Source of the DNA: Pseudomonadota bacterium
GTDB taxonomy: Bacteria; Pseudomonadota; Gammaproteobacteria; Burkholderiales; Burkholderiaceae_C
Length of the DNA: 13,713 nt
Assembly: GCA_018241985.1 (NCBI GenBank)
Contig: JAFECV010000009.1
Location: 1-13,713, forward strand
Direction: 5' to 3'
Numbering within the stretch: the first letter of the stretch is position 1; each line of letters starts with the position of its first letter. Under the pieces are notes generated by a model that saw only the letters and a program-made list of their open reading frames with translations, searched no databases and was not told where the DNA came from. Both the position numbers and the translations under genes were made by a program. Positions 1-6,695 of the stretch are shown here, one piece after another.

Positions 1-74
1 ATCCACATAGCTTTTCGTCGCAGCGATTCCCATCGCGCACCGCTCTTCTTTTTTGTACGGCCCTCGCGCTATAG

Positions 75-1265
75 ATGCCTCACATGACTGATCGCCTGTT
101 CGCCAACGCCGTTGATGTCAACGGCCAACCATTGGAATTGTTGGTCATCGACGGGCGCTTCGCCGAAATCGGGCCGAAAGTCCGCGCTGCCGAAGGCGTC
201 GAGGTCGTCGATCTGCGGGGGCGTCTTGTCCTGCCGGGGTTTGTCGATGGCCACATCCATCTGGACAAGAGTTTCGTCGGCGACCGCTGGCACCCGCATC
301 AATTCGCCGCCAGTCTGCGTGAGCGCCTGGCGGTGGAAAAACGCGAGCTGGCATCGGCGCTTCCGGCGGCTGAACGCGCCGACGCACTGATTCGCCAGGC
401 CGCGTCCTTCGGCACCTTCGCCATGCGCAGTCATGTGGACGTGGATGCCACTGTCGGCCTGGACAACCTCCACGCCGTGATGGAGACCCGAGAGAAATGG
501 CGTGACTTCATGGACATCGAACTGGTCGCCTTTCCGCAGGCGGGCGTCATGTCGTGTCCCGGCACAGCCGAGCAGCTCGATGCCGCCATCGCCGAAGGCG
601 CCGAGGTCGTTGGCGGCATCGACCCAACCTCCATGGACGCCGATGCCGAAGGCCAGCTTGACGCGATCTTCGGCATTGCCGATAAGCGCAGCGCAAAAAT
701 CGACATTCATCTGCACGAACCCGGCCAGCAAGGGATCGAGCAATTGCACCGCATCGCGGCACGTACGCGCGCGCTCGGCATGCACGGGCGTGTCGCGGTC
801 AGCCATGCCTATGCCTTGGGCGAGGTCGCGCCCGATGCGATGGACACGGTGGCGGCGGCACTTGCCGAGGCCGGCGTGTCGATCATGACCAATGCGCCAG
901 GCACTCACGCTTTTCCGCCGGTGCTGCGGCTGCGTGAAGCCGGCGTGCGTGTGTTCACGGGCAACGACAACATTCAGGACGCATGGTGGCCCTACGGCAA
1001 CGGCGACATGCTGCAACGGGCCATGCTGGTCGGCTACCGTTCGGGCTTTTATACCGACGAGGCATTGCGCGTCGCCTTGGACATGGCCACCGACAGTGCG
1101 GCAGCCGTCCTGGGGATCAGCGATTACGGCTTGAAGGCCGGCAACGCCGCCGATTTCGTCGTCGTCAATGCTCCGAACGGGGCGGCGGCCGTGGCGACCG
1201 CCCCGGGCGAGCGCAGCATCGTCAGGCGAGGGGTGTTGTGGAAAGGTCTGCTACCGAAAGAATAG
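75..1265 (+). CDS. Cytosine-deaminase-like metal-dependent amidohydrolase
   Basis: The 396-residue product is a complete amidohydrolase-superfamily protein that follows the E. coli CodA layout throughout. Visible landmarks are the metal-binding HIH (H60, H62) in GHIHLDKSF, AFPQAG with Q155, HLHE (H212, E215), SHAYALG (H244) and GNDN with metal ligand D298, then WWPYGNG. A C-terminal DYGLKAGNAADFVV stretch matches the CodA beta-sandwich return. It should be a cytosolic hydrolytic deaminase of a pyrimidine-like or other N-heterocyclic ring. The residue after the metal Asp is Asn (N299), whereas CodA has a substrate-contacting Asp (D314), so cytosine itself need not be the substrate. No convincing Shine-Dalgarno precedes the start; an in-frame ATG at 84 is an equally plausible start. 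Codon use is less GC3-rich than in the downstream genes. N-isopropylammelide-type or related deaminases are alternatives. Confidence 0.85.
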   Translation: MPHMTDRLFANAVDVNGQPLELLVIDGRFAEIGPKVRAAEGVEVVDLRGRLVLPGFVDGHIHLDKSFVGDRWHPHQFAASLRERLAVEKRELASALPAAERADALIRQAASFGTFAMRSHVDVDATVGLDNLHAVMETREKWRDFMDIELVAFPQAGVMSCPGTAEQLDAAIAEGAEVVGGIDPTSMDADAEGQLDAIFGIADKRSAKIDIHLHEPGQQGIEQLHRIAARTRALGMHGRVAVSHAYALGEVAPDAMDTVAAALAEAGVSIMTNAPGTHAFPPVLRLREAGVRVFTGNDNIQDAWWPYGNGDMLQRAMLVGYRSGFYTDEALRVALDMATDSAAAVLGISDYGLKAGNAADFVVVNAPNGAAAVATAPGERSIVRRGVLWKGLLPKE

Positions 1266-1370
1266 CTGACTGTGCAAGCGGCGTCCTCACCGCAGCCACT
1301 TTTGTCCTGGATCGCGTACGCATGGTGCGGCCAGTGCCGCCCGCCGCCATCGGGGCGCGCCCGTCATCCC

Positions 1371-1376
1371 TACAAT
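1371..1376 (+). promoter_or_regulatory. Possible -10 element for the gamma-CA/hslO pair
   Basis: TACAAT (5 of 6 matches to TATAAT) lies about 30 bp upstream of the ATG at 1407, inside the 141-bp spacer after the amidohydrolase. No good -35 hexamer sits 16-18 bp upstream, so this is only a candidate. The rest of the spacer 1266-1406 shows no gene. Confidence 0.35.
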
Positions 1377-1406
1377 GCCTCGATAGCCTGCACGATTGGA
1401 GTATTC

Positions 1407-1931
1407 ATGGCGATCTATGCACTCGATGACGTTGCGCCGCGCGTGGCTACTTCAGCCTGGGTGGCCGACAGCGCGCAGGTGATGGGCAACGTCGAATTGG
1501 CCGAAGACGCGAGCGTTTGGTTCGGCGTGGTGATCCGGGGCGATACCGAGACCATCACGATCGGGCGCGGCTCGAACATCCAGGACCTGAGCGTGCTGCA
1601 CGCGGACGTCGGCCTGCCGCTGGTCGTCGGCGAGAACGTGACCGTCGGCCACAAGGTGATGCTGCACGGCTGCACGATCGGCGACGAATCGCTGATCGGC
1701 ATCGGCGCGGTGGTGCTGAACGGCGCGAAGATCGGCCGGCATTGCCTGGTCGGCGCCGGCGCGCTGGTGACCGAGGGCAAGGAGTTTCCCGACGGCTCGA
1801 TGATCCTCGGCAGCCCGGCGCGCGCGGTGCGCAAGCTCACGCCCGAGCAGATCGAAGGCCTGAAATGGAGCGCCAGGCACTATGTCGACAATGCGCGGCG
1901 CTTTCGCGCCGGCTTGAAGAAGATCGGGTGA
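1407..1931 (+). CDS. Gamma-carbonic-anhydrase family hexapeptide-repeat protein (YrdA-like)
   Basis: The 174-residue product is a left-handed beta-helix protein built of hexapeptide repeats from about residue 20 to 140. The three metal-ligand histidines of the gamma-carbonic-anhydrase fold are present: H65 in SVLHAD, and H82 and H87 in VGHKVMLHG. RGDTE and NIQD, also typical of the family, are intact. Family members form trimers with a metal between subunits. Many bacterial YrdA/PaaY-like proteins have weak or undetected carbonic anhydrase activity, so catalysis is inferred. The ATG at 1407 was chosen because GGAG at 1398-1401 lies 5 nt upstream and conserved residues begin there. The frame stays open 45 codons further upstream without family similarity. 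The stop overlaps the extreme 5' end of the hslO frame, so the pair is probably one operon. Confidence 0.9.
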   Translation: MAIYALDDVAPRVATSAWVADSAQVMGNVELAEDASVWFGVVIRGDTETITIGRGSNIQDLSVLHADVGLPLVVGENVTVGHKVMLHGCTIGDESLIGIGAVVLNGAKIGRHCLVGAGALVTEGKEFPDGSMILGSPARAVRKLTPEQIEGLKWSARHYVDNARRFRAGLKKIG

Positions 1932-1945
1932 AGCGGGGCGCCACG

Positions 1946-2917
1946 GTGTCGGAACTGCATCGCTTCGTGTTCGAGGGTCTGCCGGTGCGCGGCGCGCTGG
2001 TGCGGCTCACCGACGCGTGGCAGGAGATCCTGCAGCGGCGGCAGCTGAGCGCCACCGGCGCCTGGCCGCAGCCGGTGCGTGCGCTGCTCGGCGAGATGAC
2101 GGCGGCCGGCGCGCTGATGCAGGCCAACATCAAGTTCGACGGCGCGCTGATCCTGCAGATCTTCGGCGACGGGCCGGTCAAGCTCGCGGTGGCCGAGGTG
2201 CAGGCCGATCTGCGCCTGCGCGCCACCGCGACCGTCGAAGGCGAGGTCGCGGCGGGTGCCCGCCTGAGCGGCCTGGTCAACGTGGGCAACAAAGGGCGCT
2301 GCGCGATCACGCTCGACCCGCGGACTCGGGCGCCGGGGCGGCAGCCGTACCAGGGCGTGGTGCCGCTGTTCGGCGATCGGCGCGAGAAGATCGAGGCTTT
2401 GAGCGCGGTGCTCGAGCATTACATGCTGCAGAGCGAGCAGCTCGACACCAAGCTCGTGCTGGCCGCCGACGACCGGGTCGCGGCCGGCCTGCTGATCCAG
2501 CGCATGCCGGCCGAGGGTGGATCGGCGCGGCCCGACGAGGAGCGCATCGGCCTGGACGAGGACTACAACCGGATCGCGACGCTCGCCGCCAGCCTGACTC
2601 GCGAAGAGCTGCTGACGCTGGATGCCGACACCGTGCTGCGGCGCCTGTTCTGGCAGGAGCGGCTGCAGCGCTTTGCGCCGCGCACCGGAGCGGACGGCCC
2701 GCGCTTCGCCTGCACCTGCAGCAGCGAGCGGGTCGCGGCGATGATCCGCGGCCTGGGGCAGGACGAGGCGGCCGGCATCATCGCCGAGCGCGGCGAGATC
2801 GAGGTCGGCTGCGAGTTCTGCGGCAGGCAGTACCGCTTCGACGCGGTCGACGCGGCGCAGCTGTTCGCGGCGCCGGGTGTTCCGCTCCCACGGCCCGGCA
2901 GCTCGGCGGTGCATTAG
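1946..2917 (+). CDS. hslO: Hsp33 redox-regulated molecular chaperone
   Basis: The 323-residue cytosolic holdase chaperone is activated by oxidation and unfolding. The N-terminal core is recognisable from SELHRFVFEGLPVRGALVRL onward. The C-terminal zinc redox switch is complete: C256-T-C258 (CxC) and C289-E-F-C292 (CxxC), the four thiolates that bind zinc when reduced. It is somewhat longer than the E. coli protein (about 290 residues). The GTG at 1946 is preferred because GGGG at 1935-1938 is 7 nt upstream and the protein then begins like its relatives. A GTG at 1928 is also in frame and would overlap the upstream stop as GTGA. Either start implies translation closely linked to the gamma-CA gene. 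Confidence 0.93.
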   Translation: MSELHRFVFEGLPVRGALVRLTDAWQEILQRRQLSATGAWPQPVRALLGEMTAAGALMQANIKFDGALILQIFGDGPVKLAVAEVQADLRLRATATVEGEVAAGARLSGLVNVGNKGRCAITLDPRTRAPGRQPYQGVVPLFGDRREKIEALSAVLEHYMLQSEQLDTKLVLAADDRVAAGLLIQRMPAEGGSARPDEERIGLDEDYNRIATLAASLTREELLTLDADTVLRRLFWQERLQRFAPRTGADGPRFACTCSSERVAAMIRGLGQDEAAGIIAERGEIEVGCEFCGRQYRFDAVDAAQLFAAPGVPLPRPGSSAVH

Positions 2918-2923
2918 CGAGAC

Positions 2924-2942
2924 GCGCGCCGGGACGGCGCGC
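2924..2942. terminator. GC-rich hairpin between convergent genes
   Basis: GCGCGCC (2924-2930) and GGCGCGC (2936-2942) form a 7-bp stem with loop GGGAC. The hairpin sits exactly between the hslO stop and the stop of the convergent TSUP gene. There is no T-tract on either side, so intrinsic termination is unproven. Position is the main argument for a shared terminator. Confidence 0.4.
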
Positions 2943-2944
2943 CG

Positions 2945-3658
2945 TCAATGCGCCTTGATCAGCAGCGCGGCGCCGGACGCGACGGCGAACACGAGCACGA
3001 ACGTGCGCAGAAACCGGTCGTTGATCCGGTGATGCACGAAGCGGCTCAGCAGCGCGCCGATCACGAGAGCCGGCAGCAGCTCGGTCGCCGCGGAGAACTG
3101 GGTCGGGCCGACGCGGCCGGTGAGCAGCAGGATCACGAGCGAGAACAGTTCGCCGACCAGAAAGCACAGCGCGACCGTCGAGCGCATCACCGGCGCGCTC
3201 TGATGCTGGTACACCAGCGCCAGCGGCGGGCCGCCGATGCCGGTCGCGGTCTCGGTGACACCGGTGACCAGCCCGGCCGCGACGAACGCATGGCGGTTCG
3301 GCGAGAACGCCGGCATCACCAGCGTGGCCAGCGCGGCCGCGATGGTCGACGCGCCGACGAACAGCGACAGGCTGGTCGCGCTGAGCGCCGCCAGCACCCA
3401 AAGCCCACCGGCGGTGCCGAACACGCGGCCCGCGGTGATCCAGCTCGCACCGCGGCGATCGACCGCGCGCCGCTCGCGCCAGGCGACATAGAAGTTCAGC
3501 GGCAGCATCAGCACCAGCACGCACACCGGCAGCAGCTCGGGCCGGACGATCCCGATCACCGGCGCGGTGATCAGCGCGAAGCCGACGCCGGTCGAGCCCT
3601 GCACGAAGGCCGCGATCAGCACGACGCTGGAAATGACGAGGAATTGCTCTGGGCTCAC
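2945..3658 (-). CDS. TauE/SafE (TSUP) family membrane transporter
   Basis: The 237-residue, very hydrophobic protein has the two-fold internal arrangement of the TSUP family. The first half carries FVQGSTGVGFALITAPV near the N-terminus and the second half carries ETATGIGGPPLALVYQ. Roughly seven to eight membrane segments are visible. Relatives move sulfite, sulfoacetate, other organosulfonates or small organic anions, but substrate cannot be read from sequence. The start is a GTG at 3658-3656 whose last bases form a GTGA overlap with the stop of the upstream amidohydrolase, which is strong evidence for translational coupling. As third gene of a nucleobase-permease/amidohydrolase operon it probably exports a product or imports a co-substrate; that role is inference. 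Confidence 0.88.
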   Translation of the reverse strand: MSPEQFLVISSVVLIAAFVQGSTGVGFALITAPVIGIVRPELLPVCVLVLMLPLNFYVAWRERRAVDRRGASWITAGRVFGTAGGLWVLAALSATSLSLFVGASTIAAALATLVMPAFSPNRHAFVAAGLVTGVTETATGIGGPPLALVYQHQSAPVMRSTVALCFLVGELFSLVILLLTGRVGPTQFSAATELLPALVIGALLSRFVHHRINDRFLRTFVLVFAVASGAALLIKAH

Positions 3659-5109
3659 GGGCGATCCGTTGGTGGCGTTGAAGAGCCGCGGCGCTGCGCG
3701 GCGCGGTGTTCGGCCGCGGGCAGGTGCAGTCGCTGGATCGGCGCGTGCGCCGCGGCCTCGCGCGCCTTGTCGGCGACCTGCCGCTGCAGCGCCTTGGCGT
3801 CCCAGTCCAGCGGCCAGCCGCGCCACAGCCGCAACCGGCCGGCGACGAAGGTGGCGACGATCTGGTCCCGGTTGCCGAGACGCACCAGGTCCCAGGTCAG
3901 GTCGAACGTCGAGCACATCTCGGGCGTGTCGACGTCGACGATCAGGAAATCGGCTTCCTTGCCGACCGCGATCTCGCCGATCCGGTGGCCTTGTCCGATC
4001 GCGCGCGCGCCTTCGTGCGTCGCGTGGTCGAACCAGGTCCAGCCGCCGCCGCAGGATGCGTCGCCGATGGCGAGGCCGAACGCCAGCTTCTGCGCCGCTT
4101 CCGCGCTGTCCATCAGCCGGAACGCGTCGCTGCGGGTCGCGTCGGTGCCGAGCCCGAAGCGGATGCCGAGCGCGGCCATCAGGTGCGCGGGCGCGACCGC
4201 GTTGCCCTTCCATTGGCTGGCCACCGGGTTGTAGCTGACCGCGGTGTCGGTGTCGCGCAGCAGCGCGAGTTCGGACGGCGTGACCAGCGTGCCGTGCGCG
4301 ATCAGCAACTGCGGGCCGAGCACGCCCAGGTGCGCGAGCAGTTCCAGCGGGCGCATGCCGCGCTGCACGACCGAGCGCTCGACCGATGCCAGATGCTCGT
4401 TCACATGGGTCTGGAACACCGCGCCGGCTTCGGCGCAGAGCGACGACACGCGCTGCAGCATCGTGTCGGAAGCGGCTTCGGGCACCGAAATCGCGAGCGA
4501 CGGGTGGATCAGCCGGTTGCCCGACCATTGCGCGAGGAAGCGCTCGGCGCGCTGTTCGGTCTCCTGCCGCTGCTCCGCGCTGCTGTCGTTGCCGCCGTCG
4601 TTGCAGATCAGGCCGAGCACGCAGCGCAGGCCGGCCTCCTGCGTGGCCGCGGCCAGCGCGCCGATGTCGCCGGTGGCGCGGGTTCCGGCGTCGCAGACCG
4701 TGGTGAAGCCGCCGCGCAGCGACTCCAGCGCCGCGAGCTTGCCGCTCTGGTGGACGAATTCCTCGTCCAGGCTGGCTTCCAGCGGCACCCAGATCCGGCG
4801 GAAGATCTCGGACGGCTCGCCGTACGCCAGCGACTTGCCGAACGACTGCGTCAGATGGTGGTGCGCGTCGATCATGCCCGGCATCACGATCTTGCCGGGC
4901 AGCGCGATCGGCGTGAGCTGCGGGTGGCGCGCGGTGACGAGCGCCGCGGGCCCGACATCGGCGAACCGGCCTTCGCGAATCAGCACCGCATGGTTCTTTG
5001 CCGGGCCATCCTGCAGCATCAGGGTGTCGGGGATCAGCAGCAATTCGGGTGCATCGAACGGCCTGGCTTCGAGTTCGGCCGGGAGTTCAGTCGGAAGTTC
5101 AGTGGGCAT
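3655..5109 (-). CDS. TRZ/ATZ-type amidohydrolase (nucleobase or triazine deaminase-like)
   Basis: The 484-residue cytosolic metal hydrolase belongs to the ATZ/TRZ branch of the amidohydrolases. Visible ligands are H83 and H85 (DAHHHL), H235 and E238 (QTHVNEHL), H272 (IAHGTLV) and D323 (LGTDATRSD). The family deaminates or dechlorinates heterocycles such as 8-oxoguanine, guanine, S-adenosylhomocysteine and s-triazines. The position usually occupied by His in the VSHNP-type motif is Tyr here (SYNPVASQW), so subfamily and substrate are uncertain. ATG 5109 is chosen because AAGGGG lies 6 nt upstream. It overlaps the end of the permease gene by 11 bp. An ATG at 5130 is possible but lies inside the permease and lacks its own site. 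The first residues are a short TELP repeat, and the last 25 or so residues are a non-conserved Arg/Pro-rich tail. Confidence 0.88.
   Translation of the reverse strand: MPTELPTELPAELEARPFDAPELLLIPDTLMLQDGPAKNHAVLIREGRFADVGPAALVTARHPQLTPIALPGKIVMPGMIDAHHHLTQSFGKSLAYGEPSEIFRRIWVPLEASLDEEFVHQSGKLAALESLRGGFTTVCDAGTRATGDIGALAAATQEAGLRCVLGLICNDGGNDSSAEQRQETEQRAERFLAQWSGNRLIHPSLAISVPEAASDTMLQRVSSLCAEAGAVFQTHVNEHLASVERSVVQRGMRPLELLAHLGVLGPQLLIAHGTLVTPSELALLRDTDTAVSYNPVASQWKGNAVAPAHLMAALGIRFGLGTDATRSDAFRLMDSAEAAQKLAFGLAIGDASCGGGWTWFDHATHEGARAIGQGHRIGEIAVGKEADFLIVDVDTPEMCSTFDLTWDLVRLGNRDQIVATFVAGRLRLWRGWPLDWDAKALQRQVADKAREAAAHAPIQRLHLPAAEHRAAQRRGSSTPPTDRP
5068..5103 (-). repeat. 12-bp tandem repeat across the permease stop and amidohydrolase start
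   Basis: On the minus strand ACTGAACTTCCG is followed by ACTGAACTCCCG and a third, degenerate unit GCCGAACTCGAA. The units encode the TELP-TELP-AELE N-terminus of the amidohydrolase. The permease TGA lies within the first unit. Because each unit is four codons, slippage would lengthen the N-terminus without a frameshift. Confidence 0.6.
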
Positions 5110-6448
5110 TGTTGGCCCCTTCAATGGCATCCGGGTTGGCGGCGACGGCCGGTCTGCCGGGGAAGTGGTGGAACACGATGTTGAGCACGATCGCGGTGAC
5201 CGAACCGATCGCCAGCCCGTTGCCGACGGTCAACTGGACCGCCATCGGGAACTTGCTGTACAGGCCGGGCACCAGGATCGGCAGCAGGCCCATGGTCAGC
5301 GCGGCGGCCAGGATGAACATGTTGCTGCGGTCGTGCAGATCGACCCGGCGCAGCATGTTGATGCCGATGGTGCCGATCACCGCGAACACGACCAGCGCCG
5401 TGCCGCCGACGACCGCGGCCGGAATCGCATCGGCGAGCCGGCCGAGCGGCGCGAACAGCGCGACCAGCACCAGGATCGCGCCGGCCGTCGCAGTCACGTA
5501 GCGCGAGCGCACGTTCGTCGCGCGGACGATGCCGACGTTTTCGCCGCTGGTGATGATCATCGAGGTGCCGAACAGGCCGCCGAGCAGCGAGATCAGCGCG
5601 TCGCCGCGGATGGTGCGCGGCACCACGTCGCGCGGCTCGACCTCGCGGTCCACGATCTCCGCCACGGCCAGGGTCTGGCCGGTGGCCTCGACCATCGAAA
5701 TCACGCTGAAGATCAGGAGCGGCAGCGCGGCGATGATGTCGAAATGCGGCATGCCGAACGGCAGCAGCGTTGGAGCGGCCCAGATCGGGCCGCTGCCGAC
5801 GCCGCCCAGGCTCATGTGCCCGGTCAGCAGCGCCAGCACGGCACCGGCGACCAGTCCGAGCAGCACCGACAGCTGCCCGAGTGTGCCCTTGAACAGGCGG
5901 GCGAACAGCACGGTGAAGCCCACCGTGGCCAGCGCCAGGCCGATGTTCACCGGATCGCCGAACGCCGGGGTGCCGGGCCGGCCGGCGATGATGCCGCCGT
6001 AGATCTTCAGCAGATTGATCGACACCAGCAGCAGCAGCGTGCCGATCACGATCGTCGGGAAGTATTTCAGGCAGCGCGAGAAGATCGGCAGCACCAGGAA
6101 ATAGAACAGCGCGGTCAGGATCACCGCGCCGCAGGCCGTCTGCAGATTCGTCTGCTTCGCGATTTCCAGGAACATCGCGATCGGCGCGCCGCCCGGCACC
6201 ATCACGAACGGCAGCCGCGCACCGAACTTCCAGACCCCGAGGGACTGCAGCAGCGCGCCCAGGCCGCACATCAGGAAGGTCGCGCTGATCAGGTTGATCG
6301 TCAGTCCCTCCGGCATGCCGAGCGCCTTCGCGATCAGGAACACCGAGGTGATCGGCACCGCGGCCATCACCATCACGTGCTGCAGTCCGAACAGCAGCAG
6401 TTTCGGGATCGGCAAGACAGTGTCTACGGGGTGCACGGACGTGGTCAT
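5099..6448 (-). CDS. NCS2 (NAT) family nucleobase:cation symporter
   Basis: The 449-residue inner-membrane permease is of the uracil/xanthine/urate class. Family marks are the TM1 Q23-H24 pair (FGLQHVMVM), the TM8 acidic site E254 in SMVEATGQT, and the signature loop GENVGIVRATN (E303, N304, G306, T311). About 12-14 hydrophobic segments are present. The last signature position is Asn and not the usual Arg, Lys or Gly, and Q258 stands where purine transporters often have Asp, so specificity may be atypical. ATG 6448 is chosen because GGAG sits 6 nt upstream (CGGAGACAACC before the start). In-frame ATGs at 6472 and 6493 lack such a site, and 6493 falls within the operator. It is the first gene of the three-gene operon and overlaps the next gene by 11 bp. 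It supplies substrate for the downstream amidohydrolase by inference. Confidence 0.93.
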   Translation of the reverse strand: MTTSVHPVDTVLPIPKLLLFGLQHVMVMAAVPITSVFLIAKALGMPEGLTINLISATFLMCGLGALLQSLGVWKFGARLPFVMVPGGAPIAMFLEIAKQTNLQTACGAVILTALFYFLVLPIFSRCLKYFPTIVIGTLLLLVSINLLKIYGGIIAGRPGTPAFGDPVNIGLALATVGFTVLFARLFKGTLGQLSVLLGLVAGAVLALLTGHMSLGGVGSGPIWAAPTLLPFGMPHFDIIAALPLLIFSVISMVEATGQTLAVAEIVDREVEPRDVVPRTIRGDALISLLGGLFGTSMIITSGENVGIVRATNVRSRYVTATAGAILVLVALFAPLGRLADAIPAAVVGGTALVVFAVIGTIGINMLRRVDLHDRSNMFILAAALTMGLLPILVPGLYSKFPMAVQLTVGNGLAIGSVTAIVLNIVFHHFPGRPAVAANPDAIEGANNAH

Positions 6449-6483
6449 GGTTGTCTCCGGTCGGGGTGTCATGGAATGAATTG

Positions 6484-6509
6484 GGCGACCCAAATCGATT
6501 TGGGTCGCC
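6484..6509. promoter_or_regulatory. Perfect 26-bp palindromic operator (O1)
   Basis: The half-site GGCGACCCAAATC is followed immediately by its exact reverse complement, centred between 6496 and 6497 on a CG step. A centred CG and this symmetry are typical of LacI/GalR-family operators. It lies in the transcribed leader of the permease operon, about 35 bp upstream of the permease ATG, and about 190 bp from the divergent lacI-type gene. That regulator is the obvious candidate ligand. Confidence 0.8.
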
Positions 6510-6510
6510 T

Positions 6511-6541
6511 TTCGAAAAACGCCCTTGGATGGGCGTTCGAA
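6511..6541. repeat. Inverted repeat (hairpin) in the permease leader
   Basis: AACGCCC (6518-6524) and GGGCGTT (6531-6537) form a perfect 7-bp stem with loop TTGGAT. Outer TTCG (6511-6514) and CGAA (6538-6541) can extend it across an AAA bulge. It sits between the two operator-like palindromes and just downstream of the predicted permease start site. It does not share the operator core. Confidence 0.55.
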
Positions 6542-6553
6542 GCAGTTCCGGCA

Positions 6554-6582
6554 ACTCTACTAAATCGATTTGGGCGATTCAA
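6554..6582 (-). promoter_or_regulatory. Predicted promoter of the NCS2-amidohydrolase-TSUP operon
   Basis: On the minus strand a -35 TTGAAT (6582-6577) and a -10 TAGAGT (6559-6554) are separated by exactly 17 bp. Each hexamer matches 4 of 6 consensus positions. The expected start near 6547 gives a leader of about 100 nt containing the hairpin and O1. The spacer is occupied by the second operator-like site. Confidence 0.6.
6562..6571. promoter_or_regulatory. Second operator-like core (O2) inside the promoter spacer
   Basis: AAATCGATTT, identical to the core of the 26-bp palindrome, is centred between 6566 and 6567, 70 bp from the centre of O1. One flank continues GATTTGGGCGATT, resembling the O1 half-site GATTTGGGTCGCC, while the other flank is degenerate. 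Its place between -35 and -10 predicts direct occlusion of RNA polymerase. Confidence 0.6.
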
Positions 6583-6683
6583 CCATGGTTGTTTTCGGCT
6601 GTCAACAGGTGGTTTCCTGCGGTTCCGATACCGATGGATCCGGCTCGCCGTGACGGAACTGGCGGGGCGGCGCGCCCAGGCGC

Positions 6684-6689
6684 TAGCAT
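6684..6689 (+). promoter_or_regulatory. Possible -10 element giving a leaderless lacI-type mRNA
   Basis: TAGCAT (4 of 6 to TATAAT) ends 6 nt before the regulator ATG at 6696, so a start 7 nt downstream would fall on the A of ATG. No Shine-Dalgarno precedes that ATG. No clear -35 was found. Confidence 0.35.
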
Positions 6690-6695
6690 TCACCC

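Noticed and set aside
1..74. Promoter or leaderless start for the first amidohydrolase (TATAGA at 70-75)
   Set aside because: The hexamer overlaps the ATG at 75, has no matching -35, and the upstream context is cut by the window edge.
1272..1406. N-terminal extension of the gamma-CA protein
   Set aside because: The 45 upstream codons lack family similarity, and a good GGAG precedes the ATG at 1407. The extension also overlaps the likely promoter.
6449..6493. Longer permease starting at 6472 or 6493
   Set aside because: The extra residues are not family-like, there is no ribosome-binding site, and the region overlaps the palindromic operator.
6511..6541. Intrinsic terminator
   Set aside because: The stem has no following T-run in either direction and lies in a divergent promoter region, where a terminator would be unexpected.
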